Assembly (NCBI RefSeq): GCF_012910715.1
Contig: NZ_JABBHF010000002.1
Coordinates: 563,001 to 627,000 of the forward strand
Length of the DNA stretch: 64,000 nucleotides
Origin: Flavivirga algicola
GTDB taxonomy: Bacteria; Bacteroidota; Bacteroidia; Flavobacteriales; Flavobacteriaceae
Direction of reading: 5' to 3'
Of this stretch, positions 35,610 through 45,700 are shown piece by piece (the stretch's first letter is position 1; every line of letters starts with the position of its first letter). The notes beneath the pieces were generated by a model. The model was not told the DNA's origin, made no database searches, and worked only from the letters and a program-made list of their open reading frames with translations. Both the position numbers and the translations under genes were made by a program.

Positions 35610-38483
35610 ATGAACAAATCATCGTTAGTAACACTATTTCTCACCTGCTTCATATATTTTTCACAAATATCAAAACTATATAGTTTTGAAAGCCCTGTTA
35701 AGAATTTAACCATTATAGATTCGAATGACTCTAATACAAAAAACACTTCTGCTATAAACAATAAAGGTCTATACAGTATTGAAACTGGGTATACTATTCA
35801 AAAAGTAAGAACTTGTCAATTTGAAGGAAAAACCAATATAATAGGAGGGTCTTATGAAGGAACAGTAATGGCAATATCATTTGATGGTTCAATACTATGG
35901 AAAAACAAACTTTCAGGGTATATGATTCATGATATATGGTGCGCAGACATTACTGGTAATGGTAACGAAGAAGTCTTGGTGGCTAATGCCGATGGCAACA
36001 TCTACTGTTTGAATCAACATGGCAAAACACTTTGGGAGTACACTAAAAATGAAGCACCAATGTATTCGGTTTGTGTCGTTAAAAAAAATGGTATCCCTTA
36101 CATTGTAGCAGGTAGTTTAGACCTTAACGTGTATTACCTTTCTGCTACTGGTAAGCTCGTAAAAGAATTAAAATCTGCAAGTTACTCTCAAGAAAAAACA
36201 TGGGGCACTACCTCTGCAAAAAGTTATATGCATTACTCCAATTTCTTAAGAAATATAAAAAAAGATGCGAACAACGATGTTTTGGTGATGCATGCTAGCA
36301 ATAATAATATACAAGACAGAGGCGCTATTTACCTATTTGAAGCTTTAGCAGAGCAACCTTACCTTAGAGTTGAAACCAAAAGCAGAGGCCCCATAGGAGA
36401 ATTAAAGATTTCAGACTATAACAAGGATGGCTTCCCTGAAATCTTACAAGGTGTTTCAAACCATCAAAATAATTGCGGTGTTTCACGTCTAAATTTAAAA
36501 GATAACACTACAAACCAATACCATATAAAACGATTAGGTTTTGGATATTCTGTAACTCAACCTGAACTAATTTTAGATGAGGGAGAGCAAAAATACTTGT
36601 TTCTAGTGGGTAACCATATTGTACTAGTAAACACAGATTTAAATCCTAAAAGTGAAAAGAAATTAGTTTCAAAATACGCTTACTATGATATGAGGAAAGT
36701 GTCAGGAACTAATAAAATTATATTGGCAAGTTGTCAAAGTGGAGGAAGTCAAATACATATCATTGATACTGGCAACCCAAAATGGAAAGAAGAGTATGTA
36801 AATCTTAAACCTAAAGGGAAACTCCAAAAAATTATTGAAAATACCGAAAGAATTAGAAAAAAATTAAAGTCTTACAAAGCACCAAAAGAACAGAGGTCTC
36901 AATATCCCATATATTTTATGACAGAGAACACCAATTCTGGTAGTGCTAAAACCCTAGCTAATACTATAAGAGCCAATTATGATTCTCCGCTTTTTCTAGG
37001 AGGAGGTTTTATGCGACAAGTTGAAAATTGGGATAGATCTGTAATGAAAAATAACGTTTACAAAAAAAGAAGAGATCGGAGAAAAAAATACAGTTTAACG
37101 CAACAGCAAGCGCAAGATTTTATAACGAAGTGGTATGATGAAAAACCCGACGGTGACACTGGTATAGCTTATTGGGGAGGACATGGTAACGACCCCTATA
37201 TGTTTCAGTTAAGCACAACAAAACAAGTGCTAAACAAGGCTAATGGGAAAAAAACGGTGTTGATATATCCAGAGTTAGAAGACCATTCCGATGATTTTGC
37301 CTGGGTCATGAAAGATTTATTTCTGCCATTAGCAGAATATGCTAAATCCAGAAATGCTAATATTTATGTGAGAACCAAGCATAATTTTTGGCAAGCCAAT
37401 GCGTATATGCCTATGTGGAAACCTTTGGCATCAGGTGAGTATTCCAATGTTTTTGTTCCTTCCATGGAAGAAACATCAGACAAGGCCATGGATATTAGTA
37501 TTGCCAGTAGAGTTGGTATTTGGGCCAGTGGTGCGGTGAACAACTGGGGAACGCGCACCGTACCAGACAACCCAAGTTTTGATAGATCTAGACAATTTAG
37601 CCATCAAAGATTACCAAATCACTTTCTAAGACACTTAATATACCATATGGCTAATGGCGCCAGCTATTTAAACAACTTTCCTATAGACCCAGATTATATG
37701 AGTTTAGTTTGGGAATTAACCGCCAAAGGCGTATTGTTTGTTCCTAAGCCAAATGAAATTGTAAGTTTTTCGCCTGTGCATCTAAGTATGCTTGAACCAG
37801 ATAAGGCTTTTCTTGAAGAAGGTAGTAGCTTAAAATGGTCTACACATTATGATGAAGATTTTCTTAATAACAATGCATTTGTTTTTAGCAGACAAAATGC
37901 TAATTGGTTAGGAGCAAAAGTTAATAAATGGGACTTTTCAAGCTATACTTCAAAAACCAAAGATAGAAGGCAAAACTATTTACCTAATTACTCTAATGGA
38001 CTTGTTTTAATAACACCTCCACAATTAGGTTTTGGTGCCGATCTTTCTGCACCAAGAGGGAAGCTACAAGATCACTTACATCCTTTGTATAAAGATATTT
38101 TAAAAGAGTATTACTCTGATGGGAGATACTATTATTCAGCAGATGGAACTAAAAAATATGATGCCAGTACTTATTATATGAATATAGAAAAAGACATCGA
38201 AGAACGTTCTAAACTAATTCCACTAACCGTCACTGGTAAGGTAGCTTGGGTAGTGTCTCAAATTTCCCCAATCAGATTACGATTGACAGTCATTGATGGA
38301 GGTTACTTAAATCAAAATGACAGAGAGGCAATAATATCTTTTAATACCGTCTATCCTTTAAAAATGACTGATATTTTAGATGGTAAATCTTTTGATCTAT
38401 CTGATAAAAAAAAGATAAAAGTAGACGTACCGTGTGGCACATTTAGGTTTATTGATATTATATTGAAAACACCTTTACAATAA
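35610..38483 (+). CDS. Beta-propeller protein resembling GH150 lambda-carrageenase
   Basis: Secreted 957-residue protein. After a signal peptide (to about 27) comes a PQQ/FG-GAP-type beta-propeller (about 60-390), with repeats such as IIGGSYEGTVMAISFDGSIL and ADITGNGNEEVLVANADGN. A C-terminal region of about 550 residues has WGGHGNDPYMFQLS, LIYPELEDHSDDFAWVM, VPSMEETSDKAMD and ASGAVNNWGTRTVPDNPSF. Length and two-part plan match the Pseudoalteromonas carrageenovora lambda-carrageenase (942 residues, N-terminal propeller, family GH150) as I recall it. I cannot align the C-terminal part from memory, so the family is likely but not certain. If correct, it makes the endo-cut in lambda-carrageenan. 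Paired with the PhoD-like gene and facing a sulfatase. Confidence 0.62.
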   Translation: MNKSSLVTLFLTCFIYFSQISKLYSFESPVKNLTIIDSNDSNTKNTSAINNKGLYSIETGYTIQKVRTCQFEGKTNIIGGSYEGTVMAISFDGSILWKNKLSGYMIHDIWCADITGNGNEEVLVANADGNIYCLNQHGKTLWEYTKNEAPMYSVCVVKKNGIPYIVAGSLDLNVYYLSATGKLVKELKSASYSQEKTWGTTSAKSYMHYSNFLRNIKKDANNDVLVMHASNNNIQDRGAIYLFEALAEQPYLRVETKSRGPIGELKISDYNKDGFPEILQGVSNHQNNCGVSRLNLKDNTTNQYHIKRLGFGYSVTQPELILDEGEQKYLFLVGNHIVLVNTDLNPKSEKKLVSKYAYYDMRKVSGTNKIILASCQSGGSQIHIIDTGNPKWKEEYVNLKPKGKLQKIIENTERIRKKLKSYKAPKEQRSQYPIYFMTENTNSGSAKTLANTIRANYDSPLFLGGGFMRQVENWDRSVMKNNVYKKRRDRRKKYSLTQQQAQDFITKWYDEKPDGDTGIAYWGGHGNDPYMFQLSTTKQVLNKANGKKTVLIYPELEDHSDDFAWVMKDLFLPLAEYAKSRNANIYVRTKHNFWQANAYMPMWKPLASGEYSNVFVPSMEETSDKAMDISIASRVGIWASGAVNNWGTRTVPDNPSFDRSRQFSHQRLPNHFLRHLIYHMANGASYLNNFPIDPDYMSLVWELTAKGVLFVPKPNEIVSFSPVHLSMLEPDKAFLEEGSSLKWSTHYDEDFLNNNAFVFSRQNANWLGAKVNKWDFSSYTSKTKDRRQNYLPNYSNGLVLITPPQLGFGADLSAPRGKLQDHLHPLYKDILKEYYSDGRYYYSADGTKKYDASTYYMNIEKDIEERSKLIPLTVTGKVAWVVSQISPIRLRLTVIDGGYLNQNDREAIISFNTVYPLKMTDILDGKSFDLSDKKKIKVDVPCGTFRFIDIILKTPLQ

Positions 38484-38500
38484 TTTTTTTGTCATTAAAA

Positions 38501-39961
38501 TCATAAATTAACTCCAGATCCCTGCAAAGAAGTATCATGATCCCACATAATCAACCAAGGGTCTTTAGTATTAATTTGAAAGGTCTTTAACTTCAATTTT
38601 AGAGATTCTAAAATAGCTTTATATTCATTTTGATGGGTTAAATTATTTGTTTCTGAAGGGTCTTTTGATACATTATACAATTCAAATTCTGGTCTTTGCA
38701 TATAATCTGCTACAGTACGTTTTCCAAAATATTTCTCATCATTTCTATAAATAGCCTGCCACGTTGAAGCTGCCCATAAATCTGAAGCAAAGGGATAATC
38801 TAATGGATACGCTATATTCCATATCAATTTATAATCACCGTCAATTATCACACGCATTGGGTAATACATTGTTATTTCATGAAAGGTATGTGATGCATAA
38901 ATAGTCTGCCATTCACTCGCTTCTTCTTGGTGTAATATTCCTTTGAATGATTTACCATGAAAATCCTTTGTATCATAATCTACATCCGCCATATCTAAAA
39001 TTGTAGGAGCGAGATCTACCCAAGAAATCCTTGACTGGTTCACGATTCCCTTTTTTGAAGATTTTGGGTCTTTAATTATGCATGGCAATTTAATTCCTGG
39101 TTCATAAACAGTAGTCTTAGCTCCTGGAAAAGCCATACCATTATCTGAAATATAGAATATAATGGTGTTGTCCATTTTTCCAGAGCTCTTTAAATGGCTC
39201 ATTAACTTCCCAAAACCTTGATCTATTCTAGATACACTTTGATAATACTGTGCAATTTCTTCTCTCGTTTGTTTCGTATCTGGTAAAAATTCTGGCACTA
39301 AAACATCATCAGGAGCATATATAACCTGATTAACATCATCATAACCTTGAGCTTTATTTCCAAAGGAATTTGGCGTATCCCAAGGTTCTGGACTAAAAGG
39401 TTGACCACGATGAGGATCATCTGTACAGAAGTATAGAAAGAATGGTTTATCTGAATTTAAAATACCCGAGCTGACATTAGCCATTTCAACCGTATTTCTT
39501 GGGTTAGCCTTTAAAACCTCATCAAATTTATAAACACTTTCTGGTGCTACATGATACTTACCAATTCTTGCTGTCACATAACCAGCTTCTGAAAGTCTGT
39601 TTGAAAGCGATTTTACTTCATTATAAGTACTAAAATGATGGTAATCATGTACATGACCATAAGAGCCTGTGGCATGGCCATAGAGTCCTGAAAGGATTAC
39701 AGATCTACTGGCTGCACAACTTGCGCTGGTACAATACGCATTGGTAAATCTAACACCGTTCGAAGCTAATTTGTCTAAATTGGGTGTTTTAATTATGGGA
39801 TTCCCATACGAACCCAAAGCATCTGTACCATGGTCGTCTGCTACAAATAATATGATATTGGGTGGAATTGAAGTATCTTGTACAATAACAACGCTATTAC
39901 TTTTATTTACATCTGAACAGCTAAGAAACAAGAGAAAAAAAAACGAAATATATTTTACCAT
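38501..39961 (-). CDS. S1-family formylglycine sulfatase with CAASR motif, lipoprotein
   Basis: Secreted or outer-membrane sulfatase that removes ester sulfate. The 486-residue protein has lipobox FLSC (Cys15), metal ligands Asp42-Asp43 in ADDHGTDALGSYG, and the maturation motif CAASR (82-86) instead of the usual C-x-P-S-R. Further motifs are GKYHVAP near 145, DDPHRGQ near 195 and FYISDNGMAFPG near 285. Its 3' end meets the GH150-like gene tail to tail (17 bp). The Ala at the Pro position occurs in some S1 subfamilies; the formylglycine-generating enzyme is not in this window. Position-specific activity on galactose sulfate cannot be stated. Confidence 0.88.
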   Translation of the reverse strand: MVKYISFFFLLFLSCSDVNKSNSVVIVQDTSIPPNIILFVADDHGTDALGSYGNPIIKTPNLDKLASNGVRFTNAYCTSASCAASRSVILSGLYGHATGSYGHVHDYHHFSTYNEVKSLSNRLSEAGYVTARIGKYHVAPESVYKFDEVLKANPRNTVEMANVSSGILNSDKPFFLYFCTDDPHRGQPFSPEPWDTPNSFGNKAQGYDDVNQVIYAPDDVLVPEFLPDTKQTREEIAQYYQSVSRIDQGFGKLMSHLKSSGKMDNTIIFYISDNGMAFPGAKTTVYEPGIKLPCIIKDPKSSKKGIVNQSRISWVDLAPTILDMADVDYDTKDFHGKSFKGILHQEEASEWQTIYASHTFHEITMYYPMRVIIDGDYKLIWNIAYPLDYPFASDLWAASTWQAIYRNDEKYFGKRTVADYMQRPEFELYNVSKDPSETNNLTHQNEYKAILESLKLKLKTFQINTKDPWLIMWDHDTSLQGSGVNL

Positions 39962-40344
39962 GCTTAGTTGATTATCAAATCTGAAACTTTATTTTTAATA
40001 TTGACATTATATTTAATACACTTAGATATAAACGATTTATCTAAAATATAAGGATTTTAGATCACCAAATTATCAAAACAAAATCTCTCCATTGTCTGTG
40101 CTAATAAATAATAAGTCTCTTAAAGTAATTTAGATTTTATTAAACCATCCTATCACTTTAATAAATGTTAAATTTATAAAAACAGGAGCTACTTTATTAA
40201 ATTTTAATTGTTTACTAAAAACTAGAAGTAATCTAGTGAAACCAGGTAGGTATAATTGAAAATGATTCCTATAGGGTGTTATCCTTAATTATTACTGTTT
40301 TTTAAGTAGAAAGTTGTAAACTTTTAAACCTATACAAGAAAACC
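39962..40344. other. Divergent promoter region between two sulfatase genes
   Basis: 383 bp without a coding ORF. It carries element D (40104-40130) in minus orientation for the CAASR sulfatase and a weaker plus-oriented match (CCTATAGGGTGTTAT near 40268-40282) for the second sulfatase. An inverted repeat ACTAGAAG/CTAGTGAA near 40219-40240 was noted but is short. Confidence 0.5.
40104..40130 (-). promoter_or_regulatory. Putative activator site D
   Basis: Sense strand: AATTAC and ATTTAT begin 21 bp apart around TTAAGAGACTTA. It lies 143 bp before the minus-strand sulfatase start. Confidence 0.5.
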
Positions 40345-41949
40345 ATGAAAAGATTATTACTGATTTTAGTTTTAATATTTGTATCAAGCAACCACATAAT
40401 TTCTCAATCTATATCAAAAAAGAGAAAGCTACCAAATATTATCTACATACTTGCTGACGACATGAGCTATTTTGATTTAAGTGGCCTTGGTCAAAAGCAT
40501 TTTGACACACCTAATTTAGACAGCCTTATGAATCAAGGTATGTTTTTTAGTCAAGCTTATTCTGGCTCATCAGAATGTGCTCCATCTCGAGCAAGTCTTC
40601 TCACGGGTATGCACATGGGACACTGCCGTATAAGGAGGAACGAATCTTATCGTGGTCAAGAATATCTTGAAAAAGATGATATAACCATAGCAGAAATGTT
40701 AAAAAAAGCAGGATACACGACTGGCATGTTTGGTAAATGGGGGATTGGCTTACCAGGAACTCCAGGAACTCCCGACAAACAAGGATTCGATTATTCATTT
40801 GGTTATTATGACCAAACAAGAGCTCATGGATATTTCCCAAATTACTTAATGGAGAATGGAAATGTTGTTCCACTAACACAGAATTATGGATTTGATATGA
40901 CCAACACATATGCTCATCGGTTTTATAATGGGCAAGGTGAAAAAGGCATCCATATATATGATAAATACGGTAAACTTAAACCCAAAAGAGACAATAATAA
41001 AACGCTGCCAAACGCGACCTACTCTCAAGATCTTATTCAAGAGAAAGTGCTATCTTTTATTCAAGAGAACAAATCAAAACCGTTCTTTCTTTATTACCCA
41101 ACACAGCTACCCCATGGTCCACTAATTATTCCGGACATTTCAAAATTCAAAGATAAAAACTGGAGTATACAGCAAAAAGAATGGGCAGCAATGGTAGAAC
41201 TTCTAGACAAACACGTTGGACAGATAGTCAAATATTTAGAAGAAAACAACATAAGAGATAATACATTAATTATGTTTAGTACAGACAATGGCTATTCTCA
41301 ACATGGGTACACAGGAAGAGCCCAATACACTGATGATAAATTATTTAAGCACAAAGGGCCTTGGGACAGAGGTAAATCTACAGCTTCCGATGGAGGTTCT
41401 AGAATACAGTTTTTTGCTAATTGGCCAGATGAGATAGAACCTGGAACTAAAAGCAATGAAATAATAGCATTATATGATATTTTTGCTACTTATTGTGACA
41501 TTGCCAATATCAGGCCTCCAAAAACTGATGGAAAAAGTTTTTTACCTATTCTTAAAGGAAAGAATAGAACCATCCACAAATACCTTTATTGGGAAAATGG
41601 ATCTTCGTCCCGAGAAATGCAATCTACAAGAATAGGTGATATTTTTGCCTATAGAGAAGGTTATGATAAACCTGTTAAAATTTATGATCTATCAAAAGAT
41701 ATCGGCTGTTCTATAAATATTGCTCATTTTAAACCTGAAATGGTAAAAAAGGCTCTCAAAATATTCAAAAAAGAACATGTGGCTTCAAAATGGTATCGCA
41801 ATCCCGAAGATTCTGAGGAGGACATTTTAAAAAAGATAAAAAAGGCAAAAGATAGTGAGGTAATACTTGTATCTATAAAAGCAAATAAGATTAAACCTCA
41901 AACTAGGCAAGAACTCTATGAATCGTTAAAAAAACTTAACAAAAGATAA
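40345..41949 (+). CDS. S1-family formylglycine sulfatase (S1_19-like)
   Basis: Secreted sulfatase of 534 residues with a Sec signal ending near HIISQ. Metal ligands Asp38-Asp39 (YILADDMSYFDLSGLGQ), maturation motif CAPSR (78-82) in SSECAPSRASLLTGMHMGH, then MFGKWGIGLPGTPG near 130, QLPHGPL near 250 and FSTDNGYSQHG near 310. The CAPSRASLLTG...GH...IRRN pattern resembles S1_19 sulfatases, a group with carrageenan-active members, but subfamily assignment by eye is tentative. The C-terminus is long and Lys-rich. A plus-strand gene transcribed toward the Fn3 lipoprotein, with which it shares a terminator. Confidence 0.88.
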   Translation: MKRLLLILVLIFVSSNHIISQSISKKRKLPNIIYILADDMSYFDLSGLGQKHFDTPNLDSLMNQGMFFSQAYSGSSECAPSRASLLTGMHMGHCRIRRNESYRGQEYLEKDDITIAEMLKKAGYTTGMFGKWGIGLPGTPGTPDKQGFDYSFGYYDQTRAHGYFPNYLMENGNVVPLTQNYGFDMTNTYAHRFYNGQGEKGIHIYDKYGKLKPKRDNNKTLPNATYSQDLIQEKVLSFIQENKSKPFFLYYPTQLPHGPLIIPDISKFKDKNWSIQQKEWAAMVELLDKHVGQIVKYLEENNIRDNTLIMFSTDNGYSQHGYTGRAQYTDDKLFKHKGPWDRGKSTASDGGSRIQFFANWPDEIEPGTKSNEIIALYDIFATYCDIANIRPPKTDGKSFLPILKGKNRTIHKYLYWENGSSSREMQSTRIGDIFAYREGYDKPVKIYDLSKDIGCSINIAHFKPEMVKKALKIFKKEHVASKWYRNPEDSEEDILKKIKKAKDSEVILVSIKANKIKPQTRQELYESLKKLNKR

Positions 41950-41979
41950 TCTGCAATATTTACTGCTTTGTTAATTAAA

Positions 41980-42003
41980 ATAGGTGCTTAAAAAAGCACC
42001 TAT
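41980..42003. terminator. Convergent terminator, sulfatase / Fn3 lipoprotein
   Basis: Perfect 10-bp stem ATAGGTGCTT / AAGCACCTAT with an AAAA loop between converging genes. On the minus strand it is followed by TTTTAATTAAC, so it best ends the lipoprotein operon and may act for the sulfatase as well. Confidence 0.8.
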
Positions 42004-42042
42004 CTTACTGCAACTACTAAATAATTAACAAAATACTACTAA

Positions 42043-42753
42043 TCAATCGGTATTAAAACTCCATATTTGTCCTATGGATTCACCTCCTTTTCCATCTTTT
42101 GCGACAACTTTCCAATAATATGTAGTTGACGCACTTAGGGAAACATTTTTTTTGTTATCAGATTGATTATCTCCCACTTTAGAAACTGGTGGATTTGCAG
42201 TGTCGAAATACACGTCAAATGTTAAATCATCATCATCTACATCTGTTGCTTTCCACTCTAAATCTATTGAAGCCACTGATACACCAGACCCTTTCGCTGG
42301 CGCTACCAATACTGGCGAAAAAGGCAAGTGATTCTCCTCTGCATCACCTTCTGTATAAAATTGATAAACCTCTGAGTAATCACTTTTAAAGTTTTTACTA
42401 TCTCTAGCCAATACACGCCAAAAATAAGCTCTGCCCCTTTCAAGCGTTACGGATTTTATTGTTTCCTCTTTAAGCGTAAATGTCTCTGCATCTGAAAAAT
42501 CATTCTTTGTGGCTATCTCTAGTACATAAAATACAACATCTCCATTTGGATCGGTAGATGCACCCCACTCAAATTCAATGGTATTATCTATGCACAGTAA
42601 GTTATTGGTTGGGTAAGTTAACGTTGTTACCTTTCCTGGTGCCTGATCGTCTTGTGATGCATCATCTCCTCCTCCGCTACATGAAAATATAAGTGCTACG
42701 GTAAATATTAATGCTACGGTTTTTATTATGCTTATCTTTTTCATCTTTGTCAA
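42043..42753 (-). CDS. Lipoprotein with two fibronectin type III-like domains
   Basis: A 236-residue surface lipoprotein (FSCSGGGDD, Cys25). Two tandem Fn3-like sandwiches are visible: about 45-130 (TIEFEWGAS...AYFWRVLARDS) and 140-235 (IDLEWKATD...TYYWKVVAKDG), each ending with the typical WRV/WKV-A-D strand. No catalytic motif. The gene is one base from the stop of the T9SS GH42-like gene, so the two are translationally linked. It may tether or present the enzyme or bind glycan; both are inference. Confidence 0.75.
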   Translation of the reverse strand: MTKMKKISIIKTVALIFTVALIFSCSGGGDDASQDDQAPGKVTTLTYPTNNLLCIDNTIEFEWGASTDPNGDVVFYVLEIATKNDFSDAETFTLKEETIKSVTLERGRAYFWRVLARDSKNFKSDYSEVYQFYTEGDAEENHLPFSPVLVAPAKGSGVSVASIDLEWKATDVDDDDLTFDVYFDTANPPVSKVGDNQSDNKKNVSLSASTTYYWKVVAKDGKGGESIGQIWSFNTD

Positions 42754-42754
42754 T

Positions 42755-45700
42755 TTATTTTTTTACAATTTTTACATTAACAGGTCTATCCAGTAGTAAT
42801 TCTGCAAAGTAAATACCATCTGGTTTGTCTTCTAAATTTATTTGTACCTTTCCTGAAACTACAGGATATACCTGAGACGAAATAATCTGGGATTGCAACC
42901 CATAAATATTTATTGAAACACTTTCTACCAATACGGGTATATCTAACTCGATAACTCCTGTTGTTGGATTAGGGTATGCTTTTATATTATCTAGAAAGTC
43001 TACACGTTTTAGCATAAGCCCCTCGCATTCTACGTCTGTTTTTATTTGTACTTCGTCACCTTGGCTTACCTGCACACTAAATGATGTTGCACTGGTTTGG
43101 TAAGCAACCGCATCGTTTATTAAAACTGTGTAAGGTGCCGTACCTTCCTCTACTTCAACAGACATGGTTCCAGACTTATTATCAACTTTTGAAGTACCCG
43201 ATACAGATGTAGCGGCTTTTATCTCTAAATTATAACATTTAATAACTGCAGACCCTTCTACCTTGATGCATAATTCGTATGTCCCTGGTTGTATCCCTTC
43301 TAGAGCAATATCTTTTGTAAAACTTGTATCTGTGCCATCAAAGGTTACTACGTAATCCTGCTCTATATCTGCAACTATATTTATCTTACCATTATCTTGA
43401 TCTGGACAGGTTTCACCTGCTGTGGTAATAGTAAATCGATTGTCCTCTACCGTGCGCTCTCTTACTGAAAACAAGTAGACCACTTCTGGTTGCATGGTGA
43501 AATTATCATCCAATTTCTCCCCTGTTAATAAGTTAGTACAGATCAAAGTATTACTATTTCCTTTTAAACCTAATTCTAATGTAGCTTCTGTTTTTCCTAT
43601 GTTAATAATATTTATAATGTTTTCGCCTTCATTACTAACATAACTTCTCCATACACACCCTTTTTTGCCAATATCATTGGTTTCTGCCAATGTAAAAATT
43701 GGTGAATGTCCCTTATCATTTACTAAGTTTAATGTTTTTGTTGTAAAATCTTCCGTTGACGATGCAGAGAGTAAAACACCTCCATTGTTTGTATTTAGGG
43801 TCTTAGTCAAACTCCTTCCGTATTCGTCCTTTTTTAAACTTATGGCATCTATAATTACTGTACCTCCATTATCCAAATACAATTGTAATGCATCGAGTTC
43901 TGTTTCGGTAACATATTCTGTTTGGAATACAGCAATCACATCCCAATTTGAATTTGGTTGTTTTTTAATAATGTTCTCTGTAGCAAATCCTATAGATTGT
44001 CCTTCAAAATATAAGGACTCATAAAGTTCGAACAAACCACTCATATGATCGGACTTATTTATAGCCGAGGTTTCTGAGTAAAATAAGCGAATGTGTTGTT
44101 TTATATGTTGTAAGGCTGATATATGCTCTGAATTTGCATTGAGATCCATAAATGTTGAATGCAATTCAAAGACGGCTCTTGGTTGCTGAACTATAGAACC
44201 TGCCACTTCAAATTCATTGCTATTATACCCACCATCTGTGGTTCTTGGCCAGTACCATGTTTTAGCTGAATTCATACCTTGAAGTATAGCATGCCAATTT
44301 ACAGAGCGCACATATGACGGGTCTAAAAACAGGTCTGTAAAACCTCCTGACTGTATAAAATGACTTTCAGAGTTATAATTAACTTTGTTAGGGGATACGG
44401 ATCTAAAGAAGTCATAAGACATTGCAAAATCACTCCATGAATAATGATAACGATCTTGCCAAGGCTTTGGCGCTCCCCATCTTAATGAATTTTTGGCACC
44501 AGCATCATTACCAATATTTACAGTCATATCTGTCAATGCCTCAAAATCTAAACCATTGTGTCTACCATTTCCAGACCACATACCAGGTATTAGCTTAATA
44601 TGTGTTTTTGCATCTGGGTCATGTTTTAATACTTCATTATTAAAAAATTTGAACCAACTTGTAACTCTATCTTGGTTAAATTTCATGATATCGTACCAGA
44701 TGGGCTTTCCTCTTTCGCTGGTTGGCATTGGAAAATCATCTATTTCTACAGCATCAAAACTTGCGAAGTTTTTGCCCCATAATGTATTTAGGTTAGCAAT
44801 ATCTGTATGTTTATTTTCTAACCAATTCCTCAAACTATCTTTAGCATGTTCTGAAAATTCAACCACTTGCCAAGTACCAGATAAATTCCAATGTGGCTCG
44901 TTAGTTAACATATAACCTTGCTTGGTGTAATTTTTACCTTTTGTAAGAGGCACAATGCCCGCGCAAAGTTTTCCTACAACTTCTCTTGCTCCTGGATGGC
45001 TTATATCATAAGCAGTATAATATGCACGTCCTGTTTCTATCTCTGGATATTTTTGAAGCAACCAATCTGGCGTTCTTCTATGACCAAAAAAGAAAGTTCC
45101 AAAATTACCGCTTGGCTTGGTTGTTAGTTCGTTTCTTAACCATGGTACAATGGTTCCGTCTTCTTTTGAGACATGTCTAGGGTCTACGTAATCTCCTCCG
45201 TAAGATCCAAAAAAATCTGTAAGTTTATGTGGTCCTGCTGTCCCTTGCTTTCCACTATAATCAGCCAGATAAATAGGTTTACCATCAAATATCATTTGAT
45301 TTCCATTATAAGATATTTGTGACCAATCGATATTAGGAATAGGGTTTCTGACTATATCTCCATTAATAATACCAGTTAACGTAGCAATCGATTCATCTAA
45401 AACTGTGATTACTGCACTTCTCTCATAAGTTGCTAAATTCTCGGCTAACTTTTCTGGAGTCGTTTCATGAAAGTTATGTAAACCATCAAACATTGATACT
45501 AATGAAGATTTGTTATCTTCATCCCATTTGGCATAAAAGAGGAATACCTCTGCTAAACTTATTGCCATTTTTTCCTTAGTAGCATCAAACCCTTCATTCT
45601 CTGCTTGGGTTATTAGTTCTTGTAAGGTTGCCATCTTTTCCATGGCTTGTTCTTCGGTACCTGTAAAATCTTCTATGTCAATTTTTGGTATCCTAACTTG

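Noticed and set aside
40261-40291. Plus-strand copy of the regulatory element upstream of the second sulfatase
   Set aside because: The core is ATAGGGTG and the second hexamer is poor; suggestive only, mentioned in the intergenic entry.
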